The notes under the pieces were generated by a model. The model ran no database searches, was not told the origin of the DNA, and saw nothing but the letters and a program-made list of their open reading frames with translations. A DNA stretch of 64,000 nt from Aphrophora alni. Lineage: Eukaryota; Arthropoda; Insecta; Hemiptera; Aphrophoridae. Positions within the stretch are counted from its first letter, which is position 1, and each line of letters opens with the position of its first letter. The stretch covers positions 39,922,368-39,986,367 of the forward strand of contig OY740768.1 in the NCBI GenBank assembly GCA_963513935.1. The letters are read 5' to 3'. The position numbers were made by a program, and so were the translations under genes. Below are positions 1 through 10,324 of this stretch, in pieces.

Positions 1-1289
1 ATGATTATTTTATATTTTTCAAATTTATTGATCAAAATAATAAGTGTAAATAAAAATTTAAGAAATGATAATTTATGGAATTTAAATCTAAAATTAAGAT
101 ATTTTACTACATATTTTTAAACAAGTTAGAGAAATAGTTTCAACATGATTTATCACAATCTTTATTTTTTGACATTATGAAAAAATTATATGTATTAATC
201 ACAAATATATTTTTCGTTGTCTATTTGCTGTTTTAAATAGCTTGTACCTCGTCATTGATTAAATGTTATCAGCATTCAATTTTGTCCCGTTTTCTATCCA
301 TATTATTTACATATATACATCTTAAAGGTAAAATCACATTTTAGTCGATCGCTAAATAACTTTTCCATCATCTAAAGAAGATTTCCATGTGAAGGCGATG
401 GCACAGACACATATAGCTATTGGAAAAAATCAATCTCATACATACATTGAGAAGAAGAAAAGCCTATATGTCCAGTGTGAGGTAGTTTTTAAACCATATA
501 ATAAATACTAAATTACTAAAAACAAAATCAATTTTTCATTTGGCACACTCAACAAACTATACACACAATCTCATTCATATAAGTAGCGATTTAGACAACG
601 TATATATAAATGGAATGGAATTTATTTGCAATTAATACTACTTCTTTCTTGGTCGATTAAGATTAAAGGTGGTCAGACTTACACACGAACTAGAAAGTGT
701 TAAAACTATATGAGAAATTTTATTTATAAGGCTGTAAAATTATATTCAGAAAATGTGTCAATCGACAAAATGTCGTTTGATTCAAAGATAATGTTCGGCT
801 CAGCGATCCAGACAACGTCGACGCAAAGGTTGGACTCAAACTTTCTCTTAGACACAGGGCAGGGTGTTAAGCAACTACAGACTAAAGTATATTTTCAACC
901 ACACTGCCGCAAAAGATGTTGTCAAAGATAAAATATGTCATCCGAGGATATTCACGAATTTACAGTTTAATTGTATTATTATATTTAATAATATTATTTT
1001 ACATTTCAATTAAAACAATTTCTGAATTAGACTATAAATCTACAATAATAGTAAAGACAATAAAATTTAAAAAATATTAATGTTTTAATTGAATAATTTG
1101 CCAACATACAGTTATAAATGTAATTGTTAAAAGGTTGTTCATAAAATAAAACCAAGGTTAAAATATAGATTCAGTTTTGGTCTGACTTTATTACAATTTT
1201 AGTGATAGAGATGGCTTTATTGTAAGACATATCACAAAGAAAGAATACCATATTTGTTGAAATTCAGAATATTATCTTATAAAGCACTA
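1..1289. other. AT-rich non-coding DNA
   Basis: Very AT-rich sequence with no recognisable gene. A 73-codon open frame at 710-931 (+) lies in a locally less AT-rich patch (about 760-920), but its product matches nothing I know and has no motif. I do not call it a gene. Confidence 0.5.
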
Positions 1290-1460
1290 TGATGGTTTCT
1301 TTGTCTAACTCTTGTCTTCCATGTAGTGACCTACATGTAGAATGTCTTCTATTGAATGTCATCCGCAGTGAATGTCGTCCACTTCTTTTAGCATTTTATT
1401 TAAAAAATAAATAAATACACCATTCTTATCATGCAAACAAAAGGAAACCTTTGTAAATAT
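1290..1460 (+). repeat. Dispersed repeat family H, copy 1
   Basis: Diverged copy of the sequence at 30795-30960. Shared landmarks in order are a block reading GATGTCATCC or GAATGTCATCC, a CA(C/G)AGT block, an ACATGTCTT-like block, then an A-rich stretch ending near AAACAAAAG. It was recognised by eye and the ends are approximate. No coding potential is shared by the two copies. Confidence 0.45.
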
Positions 1461-1869
1461 ATGTGGTCTATTTTGTTCCAGATTATTTTTAATATTGTTT
1501 CTTTTAATAACGTAAAACGTTATAAAAATAATAATAATCTGAATCTTAATAAATTTTATATATTAAATGAAGGTCAAAATAAATTAACAAGTATAGAAAA
1601 TAGGAAAATATTATAAAATATAAAACATATCAAAAGCAAGTGTTTTTAGTGTCACAAATTCGAATAAAAAATAATTTTCTTAAAATATAATTTTCTTTTT
1701 AAGTATAGACCTTTTTTAATATCATAAACATTGATGTATAAAAAAATAGTAAACAAATAAAACGAGAACAAAATATTTAAAGAGAAAAAAGTAAATATCA
1801 TCAATCTTTTCTAAATATTTTATTGTATTTTAAATTATGATAGAAGATTGTAATTTAAGAGTAAGTCAT

Positions 1870-2110
1870 AATTACCTACCTAATAACAGGTATGGGCAGA
1901 ACTTTTGCGCTCACTATTGTGAGTATGTGTGTTGGGTTACCGAGGGACTATAGCTTTATCTACACATTTTTTTATGTAGTTATGGGGTAGATACCAATCT
2001 TCCATCTTTATTATAGCCTCTCTATTAACCAGCTCTTGTTCTTTTCCGACCCTGACGCTATTAGAGTATTAAAGGGCTAGGATTCTTTATTTTGTGACCT
2101 TTTCTTTCTT
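1870..2110 (-). repeat. Dispersed repeat family G, copy 1 (inverted)
   Basis: Read on the minus strand this contains ATAGCGTCAGGGTCGG followed by AACAAGAGCTGG and a GTGTAGAT block. It matches the plus-strand copy at 31390-31650, where the same core reads ATAGCGTCAGGGTCGG then AACAAGAGTTGGTC. Other copies are at 18640-18905 (-) and 47600-47870 (+). Nothing suggests a protein. Confidence 0.6.
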
Positions 2111-2146
2111 TATTAAAAAATTAAAATATTGTTTAACTGCCCCCCC

Positions 2147-2150
<4 letters not shown>

Positions 2151-2214
<64 letters not shown>
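2151..2214. repeat. (AT)n microsatellite
   Basis: Uninterrupted run of about 32 AT dinucleotides, preceded by a seven-base C run just upstream. Confidence 0.97.
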
Positions 2215-2216
<2 letters not shown>

Positions 2217-3016
2217 AACAAACCTACTTTTTCTTAAAACTGTAAATGGTGTGCTCGCCCCTAACACCAAATAAAGGTATTAATTAGAGAGGTTAGTGAA
2301 TCTGGATTACAAAGAACTATTTTATGAAATATATGTTAATCTGTATACATAAATATTTAGGAGACATAACAACATGCGTTAGGAACAATAGTTACAGAAC
2401 TTAATTCATAAATTAGCTATACAACTGACTAAACAATAATATTATTATTTCAGACAATTACATTTAAACAGGAGACAAACTTAATATTCCAGCTGCGTTG
2501 TTATTTTATAATGCAAATATTAACTATGGTAGATAAAAACTAGAGCAAATAGTTTTCTCGTAATGCAATAAAGTGACGTGAGAGACGTAAACGTGAGGTA
2601 ATAATGTGCAATTATGTTGGGGAACATGCACTCAGGGCTTAAATCAAAAGTTTAAAACCCAGGTTCGTGATAAAAAATGAAAGACTACATTTATTTAATT
2701 ATTTTTAGTAAATATTATTTTAATATTTGTATTTACTTTTCCCTCTTCTACATTTCATTAACTTTATTGCATTCAGTTTAGTACAAACGTATTGCCTAGT
2801 AGAATCTGTATAGCCAACTATTTATTAGTAATAACAGTTTAATTATTTGTGTATATGTGTAGGGTACCGTCCCCTATAAATCTATTTTTTGGTTGTAGCC
2901 TTTGTAAGAATACATTTTTCTTTTGAGTCGCCTGTGTTATGGATGGAATGATAAATTCTGAGGTATTCGCTGTAGTAGAGGATTGTCATACTGAATAAAA
3001 GATTGAAATAACCTAA
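2215..3016. other. AT-rich non-coding DNA left of the LTR element
   Basis: I see no gene, RNA or known repeat here. The stretch ends at the GAGT target site of the LTR retrotransposon. Confidence 0.5.
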
Positions 3017-3020
3017 GAGT
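3017..3020. repeat. Target-site duplication, left (GAGT)
   Basis: GAGT immediately left of the 5' LTR is repeated immediately right of the 3' LTR at 13014-13017. Four bases is a usual length for Ty3/gypsy integration. Confidence 0.9.
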
Positions 3021-4931
3021 TGTAGCATTTAAATTCAAAAAAGCATTTCCACATCCAACTTCCGTCGCTTGACAGATGCTGCCACCCGGCGAGATCATCC
3101 AAAACTAACGATCATATGATATCGGAGGGCAAAGTACAACGGCCAGACAGCCGGTCTGCGCTAATACCCGTTATCTAGTCTACCGGTAGTCACTCACAAT
3201 GCCTGACTCTTCATCGTTACGTTAGATATAATAAATTTTCTTGATTCTCAAAAAATTCTGCTTCAATCTTCAACGATGCTTAATCTACAGTTTCTGTGCG
3301 TTTTAGTCTATAATGTTGGTTAAATTATTATTTTTTACGGCACAAGCTCACGTGATCTGCGACAGGATTTTCCAGGTACTGAACCTTACAGATTTTATCA
3401 TACTTTAAATTTTTGTTAATGCTTTAAAATAATTTATTAATTATCATGTATTATTTAAAATATGTATTTCATGTTTTGTTTAATATTCAATGTTCTTTTG
3501 AAACTGAGTGATTATAAAAATTTACTTTTAAAAACATACTTTACAAAACCTTGTAAAGGCACATTTTGAGTTTTGAACAATTATGTGAAATAAGTGCAAA
3601 CTAATGTTGAACTTTAAATGATTAAAATATCTTATTGAAAATGTCAAATATAAAACAATTGGAGAAATCTGTTCTAAATCAGAAAATTTCGTTTTACAGA
3701 CTTTGCAGACCTTGCAAGTCTTATACAAGCTTTGTTTCAAACAAAATTAAAATATATATAAATAGATTTATAATAATCTAAGAAGCTTTTAAGTACCATC
3801 TTAACGAATTTCTGTTATACCATCAATTTTCTTTAATTTTGACAAATAACCAGATATTTACTTTAATAATGAACTTTAATGCTACAACATGTCTGATTTT
3901 GTACAGACGCTAAAAAACATGTTTTTTGCTATAGCTAATATGCTGGTAGAAGAAACACGGCTAAAGATCTGAACACGTTTCGCCCTGTTAACAAAACACG
4001 TTTTGTTTCAACATAGATTCAGAGTTTCACGTGCACAAAAGTGATGTTACAAAAAAAACTAACTTTATAGAACTCTAATTAAACTCATATTGTATATGTG
4101 CCTAAATCTATTTCAGCGAATATGTTTTCTAAAAAAAAAACTATCTTTTAGATGTAGACTTGTGTAATTAATTATAAAATATATAAAAAATTATTGGGTG
4201 GAGCCTGCATGCAAACTTTCGGTCCTAACAACCTCCAAGAGGTTATTTTCTAAATTAAAATAATTGACGTCAATTAATAAAATTAAATATTCAAAATTTT
4301 CATGTCTTTTCTAAAATAAACTTCTCTTTTATAATAAATTCTTTTGTCTAAAATATATATATTTATTGGCCAATATAGCATTTAAGTAATTTATCAAATA
4401 AGTAATATTATGTAACTGTTTTAAAAACTTATCATTTCATAAAGTTAAAAAAAAAAGGGGGAAATAAATATCAGTATCTTTTCATCTTTTTTTTATTTTT
4501 GTAATTTTTACATTTAAGGGCGTATTATCTTTTTTTTTGGATTAATTATAATCCAGCTAATTGTTAAGCTGTGCTCATTGTCTTTTGTTAAATTTTGTAA
4601 CTATAAAATATATAAACTAAAAAAGGGGGGGGAATAAATTTTCAGACTCTATTGATTAATTTTTTTTTTAATTGTAATATTTCACTTTAAGGGCGTATAA
4701 TCTTTTTTTAAATATAATATTGTTAATCATAAGGTGTTTATGATAATTTTGTCTCAGGATGTCTTTCTCAGATGTAAATGTTAAAATCTGAAACGTTGAA
4801 ATCTCTTTGTTTAAATAAACTTGAGCCTTGTTAATCACTAAATTTGTTTTTGTCTTTTAATTTTTTTTTAATTTCTAAACATTGTTACCATTTTGGTTCC
4901 GCCTTTCTTAAATTTAAGTCCCCTGGTAACA
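3021..4931 (+). repeat. 5' LTR (1911 bp)
   Basis: Starts TGTAGCATTT and ends CCTGGTAACA. It matches 11101-13013 throughout; I can find only two differences, each one extra base in a homopolymer in the 3' copy (an A run near 4050-4060 and a T run near 4660-4675). At 1.9 kb it is long for an animal Ty3/gypsy LTR. It contains an internal pair of similar segments (4412-4540 and 4597-4710), each with a G run closely followed by AATAAA-type sequence. The short minus-strand frame at 3528-3740 recurs identically in the 3' LTR and is just LTR sequence. Confidence 0.97.
4412..4710 (+). repeat. Internal duplication within the LTR
   Basis: Two diverged segments, 4412-4540 and 4597-4710, share GTAACT at the start, an A run running into a G run and then AATAAAT, a T-rich block, and AAGGGCGTA(T/A)(T/A)ATC near the end. 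Their offset is about 173-185 bases. The pair recurs in the 3' LTR. Each half carries an AATAAA just after the G run, so the duplication may bear on 3'-end formation, but that is inference. Confidence 0.7.
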
Positions 4932-4937
4932 TGTTTC

Positions 4938-4955
4938 TGGTAGCAGAGCGTGGTT
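4938..4955 (+). promoter_or_regulatory. Primer binding site, initiator Met-tRNA-like
   Basis: Six bases after the LTR lies TGGTAGCAGAGCGTGGTT. It starts with the expected TGG (complement of tRNA CCA). As I recall the eukaryotic initiator Met tRNA 3' end, its complement is TGGTAGCAGAGGATGGTT, which would be a 16/18 match. Minus-strand DNA synthesis would be primed here. The tRNA identity rests on memory, not on a search. Confidence 0.8.
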
Positions 4956-5619
4956 AATTTTAAATTCTGGAACCTTAGTTAATTTTCAAAATTTTGCATT
5001 GGAACCATCTAAATTTAAATTCAAAATTTTCTTTGTTAAACAAGGCTCATTTTTATGTTTTGCAGCTTTTTCAAATACTGCACAACTGTTGCTGATGAAA
5101 TTTTTTTTTTATTTAGTTTAAATATTTAAATCTCTATAAATCTATAGTCTCTTTTTTATTATTTATTTATTTTTATAAACACTTACACAAAAACTTCTAA
5201 ACCAATTTCGATAAAATTTTTTTTTATTATTATTTTGTCTGCTTAAATATTTTTTTTTATATATATATATTTACATACACTGCACACTAGTCATTCACTG
5301 AATTTGATCCAGACAGCGGGCTCATTCGGGAATTCCAAAAAAAAATTTAAATAAATAATAAAACCCAAAAATAGTTAGAAACAAAAAAAAAAACAAAAAA
5401 AAATATTCAAAAATTTCCTTCAAAATTTTCTCGAGTTTTCTTTCGCTTGTCTGTATCAATTCATACTTACACACACACATATACACAACAACTACACTAC
5501 ATATAATTCTTGAGTCATTCTCTGGCTCTTTCACCTTTTTTTTTTTTGCATAATCTTAAAAGAAATCTTTTTAAAAATTAATTGGTTTACTTTTTTAATA
5601 ATTATCAGCAACAGTTAAA
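4956..5619 (+). other. 5' leader of the LTR element
   Basis: Non-coding, AT-rich leader of about 660 bases between primer site and gag, with long T-rich tracts and an ACAC-rich patch near 5470-5490. Open frames on the minus strand here are chance. The packaging signal would be expected in this part but cannot be picked out. Confidence 0.6.
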
Positions 5620-6903
5620 ATGGCAGTGGATTTGCTGCGATTAGTGGACTCGTTAAAGAATACCGAGCTTGCTTTTGAGGTAGTAGCTAGAGGTGGTGAA
5701 AAAGACATTGTAGCTAAAATGCGAACCTCTCTTAGGTCCCTTCTGCAGAACAGCGTCGAGCCCGAAATGGGAAACTTCACCGAAGACATTCTCTTGCAAC
5801 AGATAGCGTTAGCCCGGAACTCCTTGTTTGTCTTGCAAGACGACCTGGAGAACCTCGATTCCGAAAGAGGAATCAAAATGATTCGTGTTCATGCGCGCAT
5901 AAACGTTTTCGGAAGACGGCTAGAGTTCCTAAATCGGGTGCATACTGAACAACTAAAAGTAGCAGACAACAATGTGCCACGGGATCTGGCCGAGCTACAT
6001 AACAATTTCGCTAAGCTCAAAGAAAAATTTAAAGCCTTTGAGCAAACCGTTGCTCCTCTAAAACTAAACGTAAGCATCCCGCTAACGCCCTCTGGGGGAA
6101 CCACTAAAGCCGGCTCTGCAGAGCCATCTCGGTCTAATGGGCCAAATCTCCTTGCGGACACGCCGCAGGCTGACGCTCAGCAAACCACACCCAGCAGTTC
6201 GAAAGGCTGTCAATACACTTCCTTATACGGAAAATTAAGTCATCCTGCCGAACAAATAATTAAGACAATTCCTCAGACAGATGGGTTCGACCTTGACAAA
6301 TTATTAAATTTTTTTAAAATTTCTTTAAAAATAGTCAAAACTTACCCGGACGTAGCTTTAAACATTAATAATGTTCTGATGCCCTATGCTCAGGGCCCTT
6401 TAAATTCATGTCTGATTAGACATCAGACATTTAAGACTTTTCACAAAGAGGCCTTAAGTCTCTTCATACCTTCGAAAAGGTTGGCTTCTCTAGTGCAGGA
6501 GTTATTTTATAGGCCCCAGAAGACTAACGAGGCGGTGCACATTTTTGTTAATCAAATTAAAGAGGCTGCAGAAACTTTAAATTTAGATAAGTCCGAATTG
6601 GAGGTCACGGACGTCATTCTGGAGGGACTGTCTCCGGAAGTCCGCAACTGCCTAGTTTTTGTTGCCAAACCTAAAAACTTTGCAGACTTAGATAGACTCT
6701 GCGCACATGTCAACAATGTAATGTATACTGACAGGCAAAGGGCTCCATTAAAGAGACCCGAAGTTACAAGTCCTGATTTTAGACCTACGAGACCCGTGGT
6801 CTGTTACAGTTGCGGACAGCCGGGACATAGAAGCCCAGAGTGTCGGAACCGGCCTCCAACAAGGCAATATCCTCCAAAAAACGGAGGCAGGTTTGGAGTC
6901 TAG
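5620..6903 (+). CDS. gag: Gag polyprotein
   Basis: This is a 427-residue structural protein of the retroelement. The N-terminal ~150 residues are charged and heptad-like, consistent with coiled coil; a polar serine/threonine/proline-rich linker follows at about 155-195. A helical capsid-like region covers about 200-380, with FKTFHKEALSLF and a conserved-looking PEVRNCLVF stretch. One CCHC zinc knuckle, CYSCGQPGHRSPEC (residues 395-408, spacing CX2CX4HX4C), would bind RNA. The start is the first ATG of the frame, in a good context (AAAATGG), 0.69 kb after the LTR. The 3' end overlaps pol in the -1 frame, and a slippery heptamer sits seven codons before the stop. It looks intact. Confidence 0.95.
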   Translation: MAVDLLRLVDSLKNTELAFEVVARGGEKDIVAKMRTSLRSLLQNSVEPEMGNFTEDILLQQIALARNSLFVLQDDLENLDSERGIKMIRVHARINVFGRRLEFLNRVHTEQLKVADNNVPRDLAELHNNFAKLKEKFKAFEQTVAPLKLNVSIPLTPSGGTTKAGSAEPSRSNGPNLLADTPQADAQQTTPSSSKGCQYTSLYGKLSHPAEQIIKTIPQTDGFDLDKLLNFFKISLKIVKTYPDVALNINNVLMPYAQGPLNSCLIRHQTFKTFHKEALSLFIPSKRLASLVQELFYRPQKTNEAVHIFVNQIKEAAETLNLDKSELEVTDVILEGLSPEVRNCLVFVAKPKNFADLDRLCAHVNNVMYTDRQRAPLKRPEVTSPDFRPTRPVVCYSCGQPGHRSPECRNRPPTRQYPPKNGGRFGV

Positions 6904-9239
6904 TTGGTAGCTCCAGGCCAGCCTCCCGTTCAAAAACCAACCACATCGGATTTAAACATAACACGAAACCACATTTCTTTAATAAAACATCTTTTCAAAA
7001 TTTAAATTCAATTTCCTATCTAAGAAGAAACAATTTCGGCAATAAAATTCAAAATTACGTTACTCCCATCTGTTATCATTGTGGCATACCCGGTCATTAT
7101 ATCTGGGGTTGTAAATTCTTCTCTCTACGGAATAGGTCCAGGCAAACCTATTCCAGCTCTAAGCTTTCCAACTACAAACTTCAAAAAAAAAATAACATTT
7201 CTCTTAAATCTAGGGGTCTGAACGATCAGTTTTTGCCTTTGGTGGAAGTAGCTTTTGGGCAAGTTAAAGTTAAAGCTCTGCTGGACTCCGGTTCAGTAAG
7301 ATGCGTCATTTCTAAAGTCCTTTTTAAAAAATTAAAGAACACCAAGGCTTTTAAATCCATAACCAGGGTGAAGGCTGATTGTGTCACGGCTTCTGGAAAA
7401 AGGTTGCCCATTTCCTACTCTTGTCGTCTTCATCTTAAAATGGAACATTGTAGTTGGAATGTGGATTTTCTGGTGGCGCATAAGTTGTCGTGTCCTCTGA
7501 TCCTCGGGTCAGATTTCATATCTAAAACGGGACTGGTACTTGATCTTTCAGCAAAAAACTTCTATTTCAAATTTTCAAGGTCTATTGTTTTTCCTCTATG
7601 TAATTTTAGTAATTCTGCGTATAAACCTATAGTGTCCACAACATCTGAATCTACTGCTCCTGATCCTTTAGGTCATCTTCAAAAGAACGATAAAAACACC
7701 ATTCAAAAAATAATTAATGATTTTCCTCAGGTACTCACAAAAAGGTTAGGTCTAACACATCTAGTTGAATACGATATTCAACTGAAGGACAACACTCCGG
7801 TCAAGTGTTCTCCATACCAATTGGCACCTCCCAAAATGGAATACCTCCGCGAACACATCAACGAATTGTTAGATTCAGGAGTAGTAGAACCCAGCCGGTC
7901 GGCATATGCATCCCCTGTTTTTCTGGTTCAACATCCCGAAAAGAAAACAAGGATGGTGATTGATTATCGGAGGCTCAATCAAAACATCGTCGTCGAAGCG
8001 GTGCCGCTGCCTAATTTACATCAAAGTTTTAACTGGTTTGTCGGTGCCAAATATTTCACAGTGTTCGATCTAAATTCAGCTTATCATCAAATCCCTTTGT
8101 CTCAAAAGTCCAAACAAATTACCAGCTTTTGCACTCCTTGGATGCTTTATCAATTTACTCGAGTCCCTTTCGGACTCTGTACTGGTGCCCAAGTGCTTAC
8201 TAGACTTTTGGATCAGGTCTTCCATGACATCAAATTCAAATTCATTTTTAATTATCTGGATGACCTAGTCATCTACTCCAAAACTTGGGAAGAGCATCAA
8301 AAACATCTTCGCGAAGTCCTTACTCGTTTGCGGCGGGCTGGCTTGACTGTTAACCCAGATAAGGTCCGTTTCGCTGTGAATGAGATAAGCTTTTTAGGAC
8401 ACCTAGTTTCTTCTCGTGGCGTGCAAATCGACCCATCTAGAACAAAGGCAATTAGAAATTTTCCGCAACCCAAGAACCCTAAGGCCGTTTCCAGATTCAT
8501 TGGAATGGTCAATTTCTTTGCTAAATTCATTCCAAATTTCGCGGAGCACGCTGCGCCTCTAAATCTGCTTCGGAGGAAGGGCCAAAAATTCTCTTGGCAA
8601 GCTGAACAAGAGAAAGCTTTTAAACATCTTCGGGAGGCAATAACACAGCCTCCGGTTCTCCGGATGGCCGATTTCGCCAAACCATTCATCCTGCAAACGG
8701 ATGCGAGCTCGGTGGCCCTTGGAGCAGTTCTACTCCAAGAAATTGACGGCTCACGACAGCCCATAGCGTACGCTTCACGTACTTTAACACCTGCAGAAAG
8801 AAAAGCCTCATCTGCATATGAAGCCGAATGTCTAGCAGTAGTTTTTGGAGTAGAGAAATTTAGGCAATATCTAGAGCATCGGGAATTCCTATTAGAAACC
8901 GACAACCAAGCCCTTTCTTGGCTTTTAGCACGTCCTCGTCAACTTGGTAAATTAGGCCGATGGATTGCCAAGTTGACTTCATTGAAATTTAAGGTAGCGC
9001 ACATAAGAGGAACTCAGAACATCATAGCAGACTCCCTCTCGCGCATGTTTGAACCGGAAAATTTCAACGAAGAAAATGTCACCTTTTCGTGTACCAGTCT
9101 CCTTACAAATTTTCCTCTAGCTTTTCATGACATCCAGACTCATCAAAAGGCCGACCCTATTTTGAAAAATATCATTGCCGACCTTGAACAGAACATCTCT
9201 TCAGAGAAGTACTGTTTAAGTAAAGGAGTACTTACCTGA
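6840..9239 (+). CDS. pol: Pol: second zinc knuckle, protease, reverse transcriptase, RNase H
   Basis: The frame is open from 6840, but true translation would enter by -1 frameshift at about 6882. Residues below count from 6840. A CCHC knuckle, CYHCGIPGHYIWGC, is at 78-91. An aspartic protease has LLDSGS (catalytic D149) and ILGSDF (221-226). The reverse transcriptase has FDLNSAYHQIP (D410), the PFGL motif and YLDD (472-475). RNase H has the expected acids in LQTDAS (D621), YEAEC (about E661), ETDNQA (D688) and IIADSLSR (D731). All catalytic residues I can place are present. The frame ends at a TGA (9237-9239) just before the integrase zinc-binding domain, which continues in another frame, so Pol is truncated in this copy. 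Confidence 0.95.
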   Translation: MSEPASNKAISSKKRRQVWSLVGSSRPASRSKTNHIGFKHNTKPHFFNKTSFQNLNSISYLRRNNFGNKIQNYVTPICYHCGIPGHYIWGCKFFSLRNRSRQTYSSSKLSNYKLQKKNNISLKSRGLNDQFLPLVEVAFGQVKVKALLDSGSVRCVISKVLFKKLKNTKAFKSITRVKADCVTASGKRLPISYSCRLHLKMEHCSWNVDFLVAHKLSCPLILGSDFISKTGLVLDLSAKNFYFKFSRSIVFPLCNFSNSAYKPIVSTTSESTAPDPLGHLQKNDKNTIQKIINDFPQVLTKRLGLTHLVEYDIQLKDNTPVKCSPYQLAPPKMEYLREHINELLDSGVVEPSRSAYASPVFLVQHPEKKTRMVIDYRRLNQNIVVEAVPLPNLHQSFNWFVGAKYFTVFDLNSAYHQIPLSQKSKQITSFCTPWMLYQFTRVPFGLCTGAQVLTRLLDQVFHDIKFKFIFNYLDDLVIYSKTWEEHQKHLREVLTRLRRAGLTVNPDKVRFAVNEISFLGHLVSSRGVQIDPSRTKAIRNFPQPKNPKAVSRFIGMVNFFAKFIPNFAEHAAPLNLLRRKGQKFSWQAEQEKAFKHLREAITQPPVLRMADFAKPFILQTDASSVALGAVLLQEIDGSRQPIAYASRTLTPAERKASSAYEAECLAVVFGVEKFRQYLEHREFLLETDNQALSWLLARPRQLGKLGRWIAKLTSLKFKVAHIRGTQNIIADSLSRMFEPENFNEENVTFSCTSLLTNFPLAFHDIQTHQKADPILKNIIADLEQNISSEKYCLSKGVLT
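6876..6926 (+). promoter_or_regulatory. -1 programmed ribosomal frameshift signal
   Basis: A AAA AAC (6876-6882) lies in the correct phase of the gag frame, in the gag/pol overlap. It is followed by a hairpin: GGAGGC (6883-6888) pairs with GCCTCC (6921-6926); after one A.A mismatch, GG pairs with CC, two T.G wobbles follow, and TGGAG (6894-6898) pairs with CTCCA (6911-6915), closing a 12-base loop. If the bottom six pairs melt in the ribosome, a 7-base spacer and a 9-bp stem remain, which is the usual geometry. Pol is open in exactly the -1 frame. The gag stop codon lies within the loop. Confidence 0.88.
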
Positions 9240-10324
9240 AAAATCATTTGGAAAAGCCCACCAGAATTTATTTACCTCAGTCCTTAGTCGACCTGGTGAT
9301 TAATTACCATCACGACTCCGTTGTGGGTGGTCATCTTGGAATACTTAAAACTTTGTTTAAGGTAAAGGAGAATTTTTATTGGCCAACTTTAAAACAGGAT
9401 GTCACTTCTAAAGTGCGAGCTTGTTCGGTGTGTGCTGTAAGCAAACCTGCTCACAACTCCAAATTAGGATACCTTGCCTCAACGGTTCCCAATCGTCCCA
9501 TGGAAAAACTACACATCGACTACGTCGGACAGCTTCCTAGGACAAAACAGGGCTATAACATGATACTGGTCGCAGTTGACCAGTTCTCAAAATTCACCTG
9601 GCTCATGCCTGTCAGAGATGCAACTTCCCACAGTACAATTAAGACCTTAAGCCAAAACATTTTTCAAAATTTCGGTTTTCCAAAGATAATAATCTCTGAC
9701 AATGCACAATGTTTTTCACATGTCTTCCGCAACTTTTGTTTTTCTCGCGGTATTAAGCATGCAACTTTATCTCCTTATCACCCCCAACCTAATAATGCGG
9801 AAAGACTTAACCGAAACCTTAAGGCAGCCCTTATCGCCTATCACTCCAAAAATCAATCCTCTTGGGACGACTCCCTTTGCTGGCTTCAGCTGGCTTTCAA
9901 TTTCGCACATCATGAGACTCTTAAAGCAACACCTTTTAGCATTCTTTTTAATTTTCTCCCCAATACACCACTGAGTCTCAGCTGGAACATACACGATCTC
10001 CTTCCAAAACCTAATACTAATCCATCACAAGTTTGGCGCCAGGCCAAAGACAATATAATGAAAGCGCACCAAAAGGCCGAAAAGACCTATAACAAATTCA
10101 GGAAGCCTCATCTGTATAAAATCAACGATCTTGTCTGGTGTAAAACACACCCTCTGAGCTCCGCCATAGACAAGCGAGCTGCTAAATTGATGCCTCGATG
10201 GTCAGGTCCCTTCCGGATCATTGATTTTCTTACTCCAGTTACCGTTGCGCTTTCTTTCGCCAATTCACCTCGTTTTATTAAAAAAGCACACGTCGAGCAA
10301 CTCAAACCTCATCATATAAATTAA
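9224..10324 (+). pseudogene. pol: Pol: integrase (out of frame)
   Basis: The coding sequence continues one frame over from RNase H; the overlap of the two open frames is only about 16 bases (9224-9239). Counting residues from a TTG at 9248, the HHCC zinc domain has H21/H22, H29, C59 and C62. The catalytic core has D91 (HIDYVG), D151 (ISDNAQ) and E185 (NNAERLNR), with about 33 residues between the last two. A C-terminal GPF-like motif (WSGPFRII) follows, and there is no chromodomain. The start has no ATG and no standard slippery heptamer, so a one-base lesion is likelier than programmed shifting. A sequencing or assembly error next to the short A run is possible. Confidence 0.9.

Noticed and set aside
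3528..3740. Minus-strand 70-codon frame, identical at 11608-11820
   Set aside because: The two copies are identical only because both lie in the LTRs; no motif, AT-driven composition.
8297..8905. 202-codon minus-strand frame
   Set aside because: Antisense shadow of the RT/RNase H coding region, whose plus-strand motifs are unambiguous.
9224..9239. Second programmed -1 frameshift between RNase H and integrase
   Set aside because: The overlap is only about 16 bases and has no slippery heptamer; a one-base lesion next to a short A run is simpler.
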